NCBI GenBank assembly: GCA_907165135.1
Contig: OU015568.1
Location: 12,718,501 to 12,782,500, forward strand
Reading direction: 5' to 3'
From: Oikopleura dioica
Lineage: Eukaryota; Chordata; Appendicularia; Copelata; Oikopleuridae
Length of the DNA stretch: 64,000 nucleotides
Position numbers and translations under genes: made by a program. Positions within the stretch are counted from its first letter, which is position 1. Every line of letters begins with the position of its first letter. Below are positions 33,610-45,000 of the stretch, in pieces. The notes below the pieces were generated by a model that worked only from the letters and a program-made list of their open reading frames with translations, did not search any database and was not told the origin of the DNA.

Positions 33610-34596
33610 ATGGATCGATTGTTGAAGGCTAAGACCCCAAGGCCGGATACGCCAATTTTCCGTTCCAAAAAACGGTTCGCGGATGCCATGGAAATGGCTA
33701 CTCAATCTCCTATCGCCATCAAATTGATGCAAAAGGCGGCAAAACAAGGGGAAAAGTAGGTGCTTTCGCATCAAAACAAAAATAACAATTATTTCCGTTT
33801 GCAGTCTCCTGGGCAAGGTGATTGGATCGAAGCGAAAGGCCACGCGCGGCGCTCCATTGCAAACAGTGCCACAATGCTCCCCTATCTTTGAGTACCGAGG
33901 TAAGCGACAAATCAACTTTATGTCGATTAAAATCTTGTTTCCTAGCCGGAAAACGCAAGCGGACGTCGTCTGGTCGAAAATCGCCAAGCTCTGCTTCGCC
34001 TCGTCTTTCGCCCGAGAAGAAAAAGAAACGAGGACTCATCAAACGTGCCCAAAGACGCGCTACTCTTTATGGGAAAACGGCGCTTCAAATTGCTCACGGT
34101 AAATTATGAAAACGGCGAAAATATGAATAACCGGTTTGTTTAGCGGTCCGAAAAAATCCGCCAAGGCTGACGACTTCGTTGCTGTGCGGTTATTACACCG
34201 CAGAATTCAAGCTCACTCCTACAAAATATGCGGCAATTGAGCAGGCGGTGAAAGAGCAATCGCCGCTCAAGAAAAAACAGATTCGTCAAAAAACCCCGTC
34301 GCCAAAGAAACAGAAAGCTCTGGCCATTCTTGGCATCGATGAAAAGCCAACTGCCACTGCTGCTCCCGCTGACGATTATCCGAAAGTCGTTGCAAACGAA
34401 GGGTTGCTCTTCCCCTTTCAATACTTCAATCCGGCTCATAACGGTTTGTCTTTTTACAAATTTCAATTTAACAGCTAATGTAGAAGGAACTGCAATGATG
34501 CACGCCGTCCCAGCGGAACATGTTTTCAAGCCCGGCCCGGACATTCGCTATGCACAAATGATTGACGAGCTCAAGGAAAACTTTGGCGAGAAATGA
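33610..34596 (+). CDS. Orphan basic protein with SPKK-type motifs
   Basis: Five exons, all joins in phase over introns of 35-50 nt. The protein is about 240 residues and strongly basic: KAKTPRPDTPIFRSKKRF, GSKRKATRG, AGKRKRTSSGRKSPSSASP, LSPEKKKKRGLIKRAQRR and KTPSPKKQKAL. S/T-P-K-K units are known from histone H1 and sperm nuclear basic proteins, where they bind the DNA minor groove. Here that role is inference. The C-terminal 60 residues are not basic (FPFQYFNPAHN, YAQMIDELKENFGEK). No named domain is recognised. Confidence 0.55.
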
Positions 34597-34710
34597 TTTT
34601 CTCGCCATTTATTTACTGTCCAGTTATCGCTCACTTAGTGCACATTTATTACTGTACATTTTGAGCTTGATGTGTCGCACTGACCAGTGTCCAAAAATAA
34701 CAATTTCAGG

Positions 34711-37334
34711 ATGTTCACGTATCCCAAATATCGTGGATATCGGTCTTTGCCGCCGTCCAACGGTGCGGACACGAAATCTCGCAGCAAGAGTGGCTCTGAC
34801 GATGTCGCCGATGAAAACGCAAATCCCGCCAACAAGGTAAAATAGAGACGGTGTTTGTTTTTCTTATATAACTCATTTAGTCTTTGGATGCAGGTTCCAC
34901 GGCTGCAATTGCCAATCCCAAGTCAAAGCCAAAACGCACCCTCCAGGAGTACATCAATCCTGTCTCTCCTCCGCCTCTTTCGCCACTGTCCGACATAGGA
35001 AGGTGCAAAAAATGATAATGAAGTTTAACGTTATCAAGATCATTTTTGCCCCCTTAAGAATCCAAAGTGTCGAGCGAATTCAAATCTTCCGGTCGACCTG
35101 GCTTTGACGATTTGCCGTTGGTAATCAGGGCATCTCCTCGCGGTCGTGGCCGACGTCGACGCCGTGTTACTCCTGAAGCCATCCGCGCGCTTTTGGTTGG
35201 CAAATCGTCCCAGGAACGATCTGAGAAGCCGCAGCGAGAGAAGTCACCTTCGGCGTCACGATCTATCATTGTGACGAAAGCGCCCACTGTTGCTGGAGTT
35301 AACGAGGAGCGAACTCGCCGCGAATTGTCGCCAACCTCTGAGCACTATTTTGGCGATATGCTCGATGATGCGGTGCTTGGAGTCGGACCATGTATTTCCA
35401 TGGGTCACGTTTGGTCCAAAGAAGAGCAAGAGGAAGCTCGCCGCATCCGCCTTGAAGAAGAAGCGCAAAAAGAACGCGCCAAGAAAAACAAAGAGCGAGC
35501 TCAAAGTGCTCGCGAAAAGGCAAAACAGCTACGAGAGACGGTCAATGAAGAGCCGACCGCTGTTAAAGATCTGGAAGAAGGCCTTGGCCAAATGCATTTT
35601 CCGCGGCCAACGGTAAATGTTCCAAAAAACCCAGTTCCCACCCCAAGCGCGCACGTCGTTGTTGGTGGGCGACGCGCTCCATTCGAGCTGAACTGGACAG
35701 AAGATTGCGACGCCGCCGGCACCATCAATAACAAGCCCAAACGATGGAATTTGACGCTCAAGGACCTCCAGCGCATCTTCTCGACTTCGGTGGATACTTG
35801 CGATGGAATCCCAGCGTCACTTGCCGATACTCGACTTGGCTGGTATCTTCAGCAACTCGCCAAGATTGCCAAGACCACCGACAAGGCGACAGAACAACGC
35901 AAGCAACTCCGTCATCTGCTTGCAAACGACAATAGCGACGGCCCTCGATTTAACTCTGCTTACCCGCCGTATGGTATTCTAGAGACGCCACGCAAACCGT
36001 GGAAAACTTTGGGCAGTTTCTATCCTGTCTTCGCTCAGGACCTCTTTGGGCGTTACATTATCCAAAAGCTCTTCATCTGGGCGTTTTTTGGCGATGATGA
36101 TTGGCGCCTGGTCAACATCAACGAACATGAGCTTATTGGACATGTCGGCAAGCTTGTCGATGTGATGAATGCTCTTGGCGCCAAAACGGTCTTCCCCTGG
36201 CCCTCGACGGATACGACCTCGTTCGCGACGTACAAGGCGATGTTTCTGCTTGCGGCGGGTTTCATTCCGACAACTGCTAAACAGCCATACGCTCTAGAAG
36301 CGTCAATGGCCAACGAGAAGGTACTATTTTATGAAAAACCCCATTTTTATAAAATTTAGACCTTCAAAGTCCTCTGCATGGGTGATGAAATCAAGCAGCC
36401 TCCGTGCGCAAAGCAACTACGCGCTATTGAACGATCGCTTGAGCTCCGGATCTGGCGATCAATTCCGGACTGCATGTCGGCTGTCTACCATCTCGAGGCA
36501 AAGAAACGGCACTCTACAGATTCCAAGGAAGAGCATTGGATCCTGACCTTTGCTGAGCTTCAAGAGCGCCTTAATCGCTCAATCGGGGTCAATACGTCTT
36601 ATCGCCGAAAGAATTTGACAAAAGCGCAAATCGGCGAAATGGCGCTTATTCGCGCAATGGATGCCGTCTACGACGCCCTTCCACCCCTCTTCACCAAGTT
36701 CAAATTTGGGGTTACCGATGAATTGGTGGCGATGTTTTTGTTCGGCAATGCCACTTTGCCACCCACCGAGGATCTCAATTTCCTCAATTTGGTATGTACA
36801 AATAATAACGCACAAAAAATAACGTTTAATTTTAAGTTTGGCGTTGCAGATCCAATCGTCGCTGGCCTTGCCGATTTCCACTTGCGCGAGGAGAACCAAT
36901 GTGAGGATCACGTTGGTGCAGTCAAATTCGCCATCAAAAAACGTGAGAAGGTCTTGGACGACCTGTTCCAAAACATGATCGATTTTGACGTTTTTGAAAT
37001 GAAAGAAAACGATGCCCTTGACAACAAGACCAGCGACGCAGGGCCAGGTCGAAATTCGTCTTTCTCTTCGGAATTAGAACACCGTCGCGATCTCGCGGTT
37101 ATCGAGCCATTTTCGACCTCGACCTCCTCTCCCGCAACCCAGACCCGAACCAAAAAGAAGACCAAGAAGAAGGTCAAGAACGTCGAAAAAAGCGCGGCTC
37201 GTTCTTCCTTTGGAGCTTCGCAGTTCGACGATGCACTTGACACAGTCAGCGAGGGTTCCTTCCCAGTCACCGACCCCTTCAAGGAAGCCGTCATTTCTTT
37301 GGTCAGCAGCAGCAGCTCTTCTGACGAAGAATAA
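34711..37334 (+). CDS. Large orphan protein, about 800 residues
   Basis: Starts MFTYPKYRGYRSLPP after a CAATTTCAG acceptor. Order: Ser/Pro-rich N-terminus (INPVSPPPLSPLS); an Arg-rich patch (GRGRRRRRVTPEAIR); a charged coiled coil (EEAQKERAKKNKERAQSA); a folded core of about 400 residues in two exons (WNLTLKDLQRIFSTSV, DLFGRYIIQKLFIWAFF, AMFLLAAGFIP, then WRSIPDCMSAVYHL, MDAVYDALPPLFTKFKFG); and a Lys-rich then Ser/acid tail (TRTKKKTKKKVKN, SSSSSDEE). The junction at about 34999-35057 keeps frame as GA-AG (DI then ESKVSSEF); GT-AG gives a stop. There is no membrane segment. Composition suggests a nuclear structural protein, but I cannot name the core. Confidence 0.6.
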
Positions 37335-37428
37335 GAAAAATTTCTGTTTTATGACGTAAACTTGTTCAAGTTTTTTCCATAAAAAGAAATTTCAAATTGA
37401 ATATTATTTTTAAATCTTAAGATAATCG

Positions 37429-39815
37429 ATGGGACTGAGTCAGTGGCGTGTTCTTTTTGCGACTGTTGTCGCAGTTGTCGGCTCGTATGATCTCTCAGAT
37501 TGTCTTCAAGTTCATGGCTCGCCGTGGATTCCGCATGAGGCCTATTGCGACCCCGAGTTAGGTCATGCTTATAGCGAGCACTGCCGAGAACCGCTGGATA
37601 CGACAACAACCGTAAGCACGACGAGCACTTTACCAACTACTACGAGCACGTCTACAACGCCGCCGAAGGTGATTACAACAACAACAACAAATGAAATTAC
37701 AGAAAGACCCTCTACAATACGACCACCTCCAGTGCCTTCCTCCTCTTCCGAGACACCTACTTCCACGAATTCACCGATTCCATGGAAAAGTTCAACAATC
37801 TCTCCGGAAGAAAACAAAAATGAATCAATGTATGTTGAAATATAAGGGTATACTTGAGAACTATGTCACTTTTTTTTGCATGGTATAGGTAAAATTTATG
37901 TAAAATAATTTTTAATGTGGTCGAATTTGGAAACTTGCTAGGTGCCACATAGCAATTTTAGTATACCATGCGATCAAAGTATACCTAGCAAATTTTGATA
38001 CCATGCAATTTCAATTTTTATTTTCAAATATAAAATTCGGAAATGAGATAAAATCTTTTGAGCGCGAATTTATATACCGATGAAATATTATGGAAAACAT
38101 AATCGACTTAATCTTTTTGAACTTTTTCTTTGTTTACGGATTATTTTTTCCATAATTCTCAAAAATTGTTATTAATTTTTCCACGGAATTTATTTTAATT
38201 CCAAAACACGTGATTACGGCTAATGGAATTTTTAGTTTTCTACGAATTCTGTGGATCATCGTTGCGGTCTTCTGTGCTCTTGGATGTTGCCCGGTGATGT
38301 GCCTCAAATACAAGTATCGCCACGAATCATTGCCAAAAATCATCCGTGTCTGGGGTCGTCAACTTCGCGATTTCTTTTTGGATTTGATTTTTTTTCCGTT
38401 TGATTTTGTCGCATACTGTTGTTGCAACAATCAACGGGGCCAAGAAAATCAGATTATTTGGGGTGCGCGAAGAGCCGAACGCCTTTTGTTCTTTTGTCCT
38501 CCTTGCTGCCGAGAAGAGCGACGCCCGGGCGAGATATTGGAAGAGATTGTCCAATTTAGCCGCAACAGTAGCCGATATGGAAGTGGCAGCCGTATTTACC
38601 ACGGGGAATTCAGCGGCGGCCGATATGCAGGTATATTTGGCCACTGTCTTTTAAAAACTTAACACTTTTTTAGCTAACCGATCTACTCGACACATGCGGC
38701 GAGACGATCGTTATTTTCAAGCGCAGCAGCAGCAAAATGCCAACAGTACTCTTCAGTATCAGCGCTTGGTAAATGAGGAAGAAAGAAAACGCCGGGAAAT
38801 GAGTCGCCAAAGGGAAGAACAAACGCGACAACATGAAGAACAGCAGCGACTTCAACGGCGGTTGGAACAGATTGAAATGGAAGAGCGAAGGCAGCAGGAG
38901 CATCAGCCGCCGCCCACAAACACTACTCAATCTCAGACTTCCTCAGAACAACAAAAACCACGGCCTACGGTTACACCAAAGCAGTGCGCACCTCCTCGTC
39001 GTTTTAGTTGGTTAAACAATCGCTCCAGAGACACAGACGACGATGAAAGCGACAGCCGTGGCAATTGGTCGACGGCTAGTTCTAACAACAGAAGCACTTC
39101 TAAAAGCAGCTCCTTTTTTCGAATGTTTTCCTTTCGGAAAAAGAAAGCATCTGAAGGACAAGGCGATACTTTAGATGGTTCTATTGTTCGTGATACAACA
39201 ACGTTGTCTGAGGATACCCCGCCGGAGCGACGACCAACTATTCCAGATGATAGTCCACCGACATACGCGTCAATTAATTTCGATGTGCCTGCAAGTCGAG
39301 GTCAACAGGAACAATTACGACTCTCAATTACTACAGACGAGTCTGATGTCGACGAATATGAATCCCCAAAATTGACTGGTGCTCAAGCGGCCGCGGAAAT
39401 GGACCAACAATGGAAACGATCGACCTTGTCTATCTGTAGCGAAAAAAGCAGCAGTAGCAGTGATGTTTCGTCGACTACAATGGGCGAGTTGCTGCGGTTA
39501 AATTTAATCTCGTCTGAAGAAAGCGTCGACGAGCAACAAAATGCAGAATCCATGCCGCTCTCACAAGAAGAAAACTGCGATCAAAAGAAAGTCGTAAAGA
39601 CAGAGGTGGAAGAAGAGGATAAGCACGAAGTCAAGTACGAGTCTCCGGTAAATACATCTACGCCGATCTCAGCTGTTCGCGCAAATCCTCGATTAACCTA
39701 TCTAAAACGCCGGGAAATGCCAGTACCCCCAAGCCCACTCGCCTCTAACAGCTTCGATGGTCGTCTAAATACAATCGTCGAAGATTCTTCTGATGAGGTG
39801 AGTGTAGTAAAATAA
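37429..39815 (+). CDS. Orphan mucin-like type I membrane protein with PPTY tail
   Basis: Three exons. A signal peptide (RVLFATVVAVVGS) starts a short Cys-containing ectodomain followed by a Thr/Ser/Pro mucin-like stretch. Exon 1 ends at GTATGT (37829). A 406-nt intron containing a small inverted repeat joins it in phase to a transmembrane helix (FLRILWIIVAVFCALGCCPV) and a Cys-rich juxtamembrane region (YCCCNNQRG, FFCPPCC) typical of palmitoylated tails. The last exon (38673-39815) is a 380-residue cytoplasmic tail: Gln/Arg helix, a basic FRMFSFRKKK patch, SPPTYASINF with a PPxY motif, and acidic Ser-rich runs. PPxY motifs bind WW domains such as NEDD4 ligases. A GTGAGT near the end (after SSDE) could be a donor. 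Family unknown. Confidence 0.6.
37847..37990. repeat. Small inverted repeat in an intron
   Basis: GGTATACTT with GCATGGTATAGGT on the left pairs with ATACCATGCGATC and AGTATACCTAGC on the right. It probably marks a short MITE within the 406-nt intron of the mucin-like gene. No target duplication could be assigned. Confidence 0.4.
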
Positions 39816-40379
39816 TGCGTTGGAAGGCCCGTTCGTGCTTTATTTTCCGTTAAGCTTTTCCGCTTGGTTTGACGTCCGGTGAATATGTCGACCGGATGAT
39901 TTAGGGCCAGCCTGTGCGGTAGCGGCACAGATGCGTTGGCCATCCCAAAATCCATTTTCCATCCGACCCAAGGCGTTCGTTTTCCACCACACATGGCCCC
40001 CTGACCTTTCCTTCGAGGGTTAGTTTTTCCGTCGGACTAGTGACTAGACAGGATGGCCCTGCGGTTTTAATACAGATGTGGCGACGATCCGGAGAGCTTA
40101 ATTTCCATCCTTACCAAGGCTTCAGTTTCACTACACTTGCGGTTTTCGTCTACTAGACTAGAATATTAAAACGGCGTGGCAACTTTTAAATTCGAATACA
40201 CACCCAAACCTTGTAGAATTTTCCACTTGAAAGGCTATCAGATCATTTCGCGCCTAATATTGATCAAAATCTTGCGAGAAATTTGTGCTTGAGATAACAT
40301 ATCATTTTACCGGAAATTGTTTTATGTTTTGAGTGATCTCGCGGAAGTACCTAGTGGTCGCACCTGTCATAAATCTTCT
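39816..40379. other. Intergenic stretch, no gene seen
   Basis: About 560 bp with repeated TTTTCCGT words and GC-rich patches (GGCCAGCCTGTGCGGTAGCG). It holds no coding exon I can support. The right end is the promoter of the 40415 gene. Confidence 0.35.
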
Positions 40380-40385
40380 TATAAA
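40380..40385 (+). promoter_or_regulatory. TATA box of the 40415 gene
   Basis: TATAAA lies 35 bp before the ATG, preceded by TTCT and followed by the repeated leader words ACTCAAACA. The distance would give a leader of only a few nucleotides. Confidence 0.4.
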
Positions 40386-40414
40386 CGAGTTTAACTCAAA
40401 CAAACTCAAACAAA

Positions 40415-40777
40415 ATGATTGTTCCCGTTGAACAAATTAAACCAAAGAAAAAGAGCGTTGCCAAAAAAGTGGCAAAATTTTTTAAACGCCAGTTCGTCGA
40501 GTATCGATACCCCGTAAACGAGATCAATGGAAAAGCACTCTGGATCGACACCCATACTAACCAAAACCTCGGAGCCATGACAAAAGCGTCTGTCAAAGCA
40601 GTCATGAATTGTCCACCGTCAATGCCTAAACTTCAGCCAAAAGCATTCGGATTGACTCCGCTCGTCACAAAAGAGGAACCCCCAATGTACTCTCACTTTT
40701 CAGACGAAACGCTGAAATACGCTACGATAAGAAGGTCTTATTCTGTCCGTTACCGCACAGCTTCCCGATTCAACTAA
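40415..40777 (+). CDS. Orphan small basic protein, single exon
   Basis: 120 residues with no intron. The N-terminus is strongly basic (KPKKKSVAKKVAKFFKRQF). A middle segment (NGKALWIDTHTNQNLGAM) is followed by KEEPPMYSHFSDETLKYATI and a basic end (RRSYSVRYRTASRFN). It carries a YxxL-like and PPMY motif. There is no signal or membrane helix. The ATG is preceded by AACAAA and a TATA box. Not recognised. It might continue by splicing into the gene at 40869, but no junction keeps frame convincingly. Confidence 0.5.
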   Translation: MIVPVEQIKPKKKSVAKKVAKFFKRQFVEYRYPVNEINGKALWIDTHTNQNLGAMTKASVKAVMNCPPSMPKLQPKAFGLTPLVTKEEPPMYSHFSDETLKYATIRRSYSVRYRTASRFN

Positions 40778-40868
40778 CTTTATTTGCTCTAACCTTTTCT
40801 ATATTTTAATTTGCAATTTGATTTGAATAAATTATTCCAAAAAAAACTTAGTGTAAAAGTACGTTTAG

Positions 40869-41850
40869 GAGAAAGATGCTAAAGACTCGCCAACATTGAC
40901 CAAGTTGCTGAACGAGACACGCGCAAAATACCACGCGATGAAAAATTCCACGGTCAAGGGCGAGACAAAGCCGTATGCCAGCCTTACTGCGGATAGTCCA
41001 ATGACGCTCAAATTTAAAACTGCAGCTGCGGATAAACCATTGGAGGCGACCGATCAACAAAACCGGGTCTTAATGCCACAAGTGGCCTCAGTTTCCGTCA
41101 GTCAAGATAAGGACAACGTGGCGGATAAGGAAAACATGAAGCCAATTCGACAAGATTCGAATTCAAACTACACCGACTGCATGATGCATGTGACTCCAAG
41201 CGATGATGAGTTTTTTAGCTTTGACAGTATTACCTCGCCCGCTGAATTTTCAAAAAGGTATTGTGTTGTTTCTGTAGTGTTGTTATGTTTATTACTTTTT
41301 ATAAGTCTAATGGCACCTTCGCGATTTACGCCGCGCGATCTCAAGGAGTACACTCCGACTGCCATCCCAAAAAAAGAGACAGTGGAGGAAGAAAGTGATG
41401 ACAGTGACGTTGACGTAGTCAACGACGATAAAATGAAAGAAGAGCCACAAGATGGAGACGAATCGTCAAGCCAAGGCTCGTCGCACTTGGGCTCCGTAGA
41501 AACTCGCTCGACAGAATCCAGTGGAGCGCCTTCGAACTTGTCCTTCATCACGTCAACGGCGTCAGTAAATACAGCGTCTACAACATCGACCACAAGTACA
41601 AAGACTACGACCTCGTCGAAAAGTTCTACTTCGTCGATCTCAACCTTGTACTCGGATGACTCTTCATCGTCTAAACCAAAACGGTACTTTTGCTTTAAGC
41701 CATTATGAAACTTATTAAAAATTCTTTAGCCGACGACCTTGTGTTTCACCGTTCCAACGAGAAGGTTCAATTCGAAAATCGCGACGCTCAACTGCCGGAC
41801 AGCCTCCAAAGCGCTTTGGCTACACTCATGCGGATCATTCTGCTAAATAA
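40869..41850 (+). CDS. Orphan Ser/Thr-rich acidic protein with basic end
   Basis: The open frame begins after an acceptor (TACGTTTAG, 40868); the first in-frame ATG is at 40938 (MKNSTVKGETKPYASL). Exons join over about 41258-41305 (SKR then SLMAPSRFTPRDLKEY) and about 41692-41739. The second exon is acidic (EEESDDSDVDVVNDD) then very Ser/Thr-rich (SSKSSTSSISTLYSDDSSSS). The last exon is basic (GSIRKSRRSTAGQPPKRFG). About 300 residues; no domain recognised. The true 5' end is unresolved. Confidence 0.5.
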
Positions 41851-42098
41851 GTTTTTATTTTCTGTGCAGTAGCTGTTAGGTTTTATTTTTTAAATCATTA
41901 TTTTATGTCGCTCTTTTTGTCGGATTATTACAGAAGCAGCAGCAGCTTTATCTGATGATGGCTCCATCTAACGCCTCGTCTCACTTTCTCCCTCTGTCTC
42001 CTCCTTATAATTAAAATGATCTAGTCGCTCAACTTTAAACTGCACACTCACTCACTTTACCGAAAATAAAGTAAAAAATGTGTTAATGAACTGTCACA

Positions 42099-45000
42099 AT
42101 GCAAAGCAATCGTTTTTTCCAGAGGGAGCAGAAAGATCCATTGTCGTTAATAACAGCAACTATGTCGAAGGCTGCTGCAGTTACGATTGCCAACAGCAGT
42201 CCGCAACACAGCTCCAACAGCAACTTTTCACGGGCAGTCGGGTCGGTACCAATTTATCAACTACCAACACCCAAGCAACGCCCATCGATCCTGTCGTCTC
42301 ATCCAGTACGATATCCAGTGCCGGCGTTTCAATCTCCAAACACGCTAATCCCTCCGTCAAGAATCGATTGCCACATTCCTCCAAAAAGAACGCGACAAGA
42401 GCTTACCAGCACGGACCCCGTAATTCGCCTTATACGGCGAAAATTAAAACAAGATGCGATTGTCCAGAAAAAAGCCATTCAAGCAATATCATCATTGAGA
42501 CACGCCGTGCAATCACCACCAAAAAGTCAAGATCAGATATCACTGCAAACAATGCATGCACCATCGACAAGTCCTCTCAGCGAAGACTCCGACAACGAGA
42601 AAGCCCTTCCACTCTCACCGGTGCCCGTCCTTCGGATGACAAACTCGTCTCTTCCATCACAATCGGTAATTTACTATTTTTGAAAAAAGTAAGTAAAAAC
42701 TTTTTAAGAGCTGCCCAGGCAGCAAGAGTGTCAGCAGCTCCGAGACTATCAACAGCCGACGCAGCAGCAGTCAACACACAGCGATGCTGGTAGAATCACA
42801 AGTACCAAGCGATCGTCCGGAGGAAGTGGAGCAGTCTCATCGCTGTCTCCAATCGTTAATTTGTTGCCCATCGAAAACGGAAATCAGAAGCTTTCCACGA
42901 GCGTATCAAGTTTTTCTCCTCAAAGCGGCGGCAACCATTTTCCTTTGCGTAACGCTGCTTCTGATCGGCTACAGTTTGGGAAATTGGCAAACGATTCCGG
43001 CGTCCACAACTCAATTGCCTGCGAAAGCACCCGACGGCTCAATACTCATTCCAACTGTGTACACGCAAGCGCTGGTAAACCTTCTGAACACACTTCAAAG
43101 CGGTAATCTTGCTATTTCAATCCTGCTATTAATCGTTAAATTAAGATTACGAATTTGCGTTTCCGAGAAGATAAATATTGAAAGTGAGCGTTTCGATCGC
43201 GAAATTCGTAATGCTATTTCTGCCGAAGTTTTAAACGGTCAGGGATTCTTTAGTCAAAATGCAATGGACTTTTTTTCTGTTGCTGACTCTGGAACACCTC
43301 AACAAACTATATTACAAAATCCCTGGCGAAAAAACTTATTCCTGAACACTACAGCGTCTGACTGGCAAAAAATACAAAATCGGATGTTAGCAGATCCTAT
43401 TGCAATGGGATTTGTTCTTCAGTATGAAGATTCATCGACGGAAAGTGCACTCAAAAAGCAAACGTCCTCAAATGGAATACCCACTCTGGAATCGCGTCTG
43501 GCCCCAACTCTAAGCGATGACAATCGTTATTTTTCAACGATAAAGCCATTTTTGAAAACGCCTGACGAAGATGACGATCTCTGTTATTATCTACAGTCGG
43601 TATTTCCAGACAAATTCGATACGTACTTAATATCCATTGACGGTCTGCTTGGAAATATAAAATGGGAAACTGCATCCGGAGCACTGGCGAATCTTGAATT
43701 TTACTATGCACTCTTGGATCCTACGTATCGGACGTTTATCGAAGATGGCGAGGTTTGTTCAACTCTGGTGTCAAACACGTTAACAAATATCAACCCATCA
43801 CTTCCGACGATTTTTTACAATCTCCCGCAGATCCGGTCAAGAAACGCTCCTAAACAGTCACATCCACGGACCGATTTGGGCTATGATTTTCATCATGGAA
43901 TGAGTATTACTCGTGAATTGGTCTCTCTGATTTCTTCATTTTCAACACAAAGTTACTGTATCGCCAAAAAACACTTGGCAGATGCAGCATTTGACGCGTT
44001 TAAATCAGCAAAATTTGAAAGTGAGATGCAAAACCTTCAAGACGAGCACTCTTACGATGATGAGGTAAATATTTCTGCAGACGGAAATTCGAACGACGCT
44101 GCGGTCCATGATGAAAAAAAGTCCAAAACGCAAATGCGTAAAAGTGCCCGTCTTGATGAAAAGCGTCGCGAAAACCAAGTAAAAGAAATGAAACGGCTCG
44201 CGTTTGAAGCTTATATTGACATATGCAAAGATGCGAAAAAATCAATTATTGAGGAAGGAGAAATAGAAGAACCTACTGTTCCAATCAACGACAAAAACTA
44301 CGATTACGAATCGAGCCCTTACTTTTTAACGTCGGCATACTTCGAAGACACCGATCTTTTTAAATATCTCTCGCTGTTAGGAAAAACCGCATCCAGTGTG
44401 TTTTCTTTTTATCAGCCGTGTTCTTTACTACGTTCCAATGATGCTGAAAGTCAAGAGCTTCTGAAAAAGCTTCCTCATGCGCTACTTAACGATTGGCGAA
44501 TTGGAACTACTGCTTCAAGCAAAAGCAGTCAAAAGAAGAGACACTATACATTTTACTCTACTGCAACAGCGTCAATGCGCGGTTCATGCTGCTTCAATGA
44601 TGAAAGTTTGAAAAAGCAAAATTGTTTAATCAAGACATCTTCCGAATTTATCTGCTTAAGGATCATGTCGAGAATGCTGCTTTTCACCTGCTTGTTTCCA
44701 TGAGGCGCGAGTTTGAAAATTTTTGTCAAGAATTAAGAGCACGGGCTCATCAGATTCTAAGATTTACAAAACAAGAAGAAGAAATCATCTCTTCGTATTT
44801 ACTTGGCGAAGAGGAAACAGCTGAGCAAAAGCGCAATCGCTTGAGAACAATGAAGATGCACTTACGATCGAGAAAGCAGCTTTTACTATGTCAGAGAAGA
44901 CAGATCAAGAGTTTTCTCTCCAAATTATTGGTAGTCTACTGCAACTTTGTTTCCAGTTGCGCAACTTCAAGCGGAAAAACGTATCCTGTCAAGACGGCTT

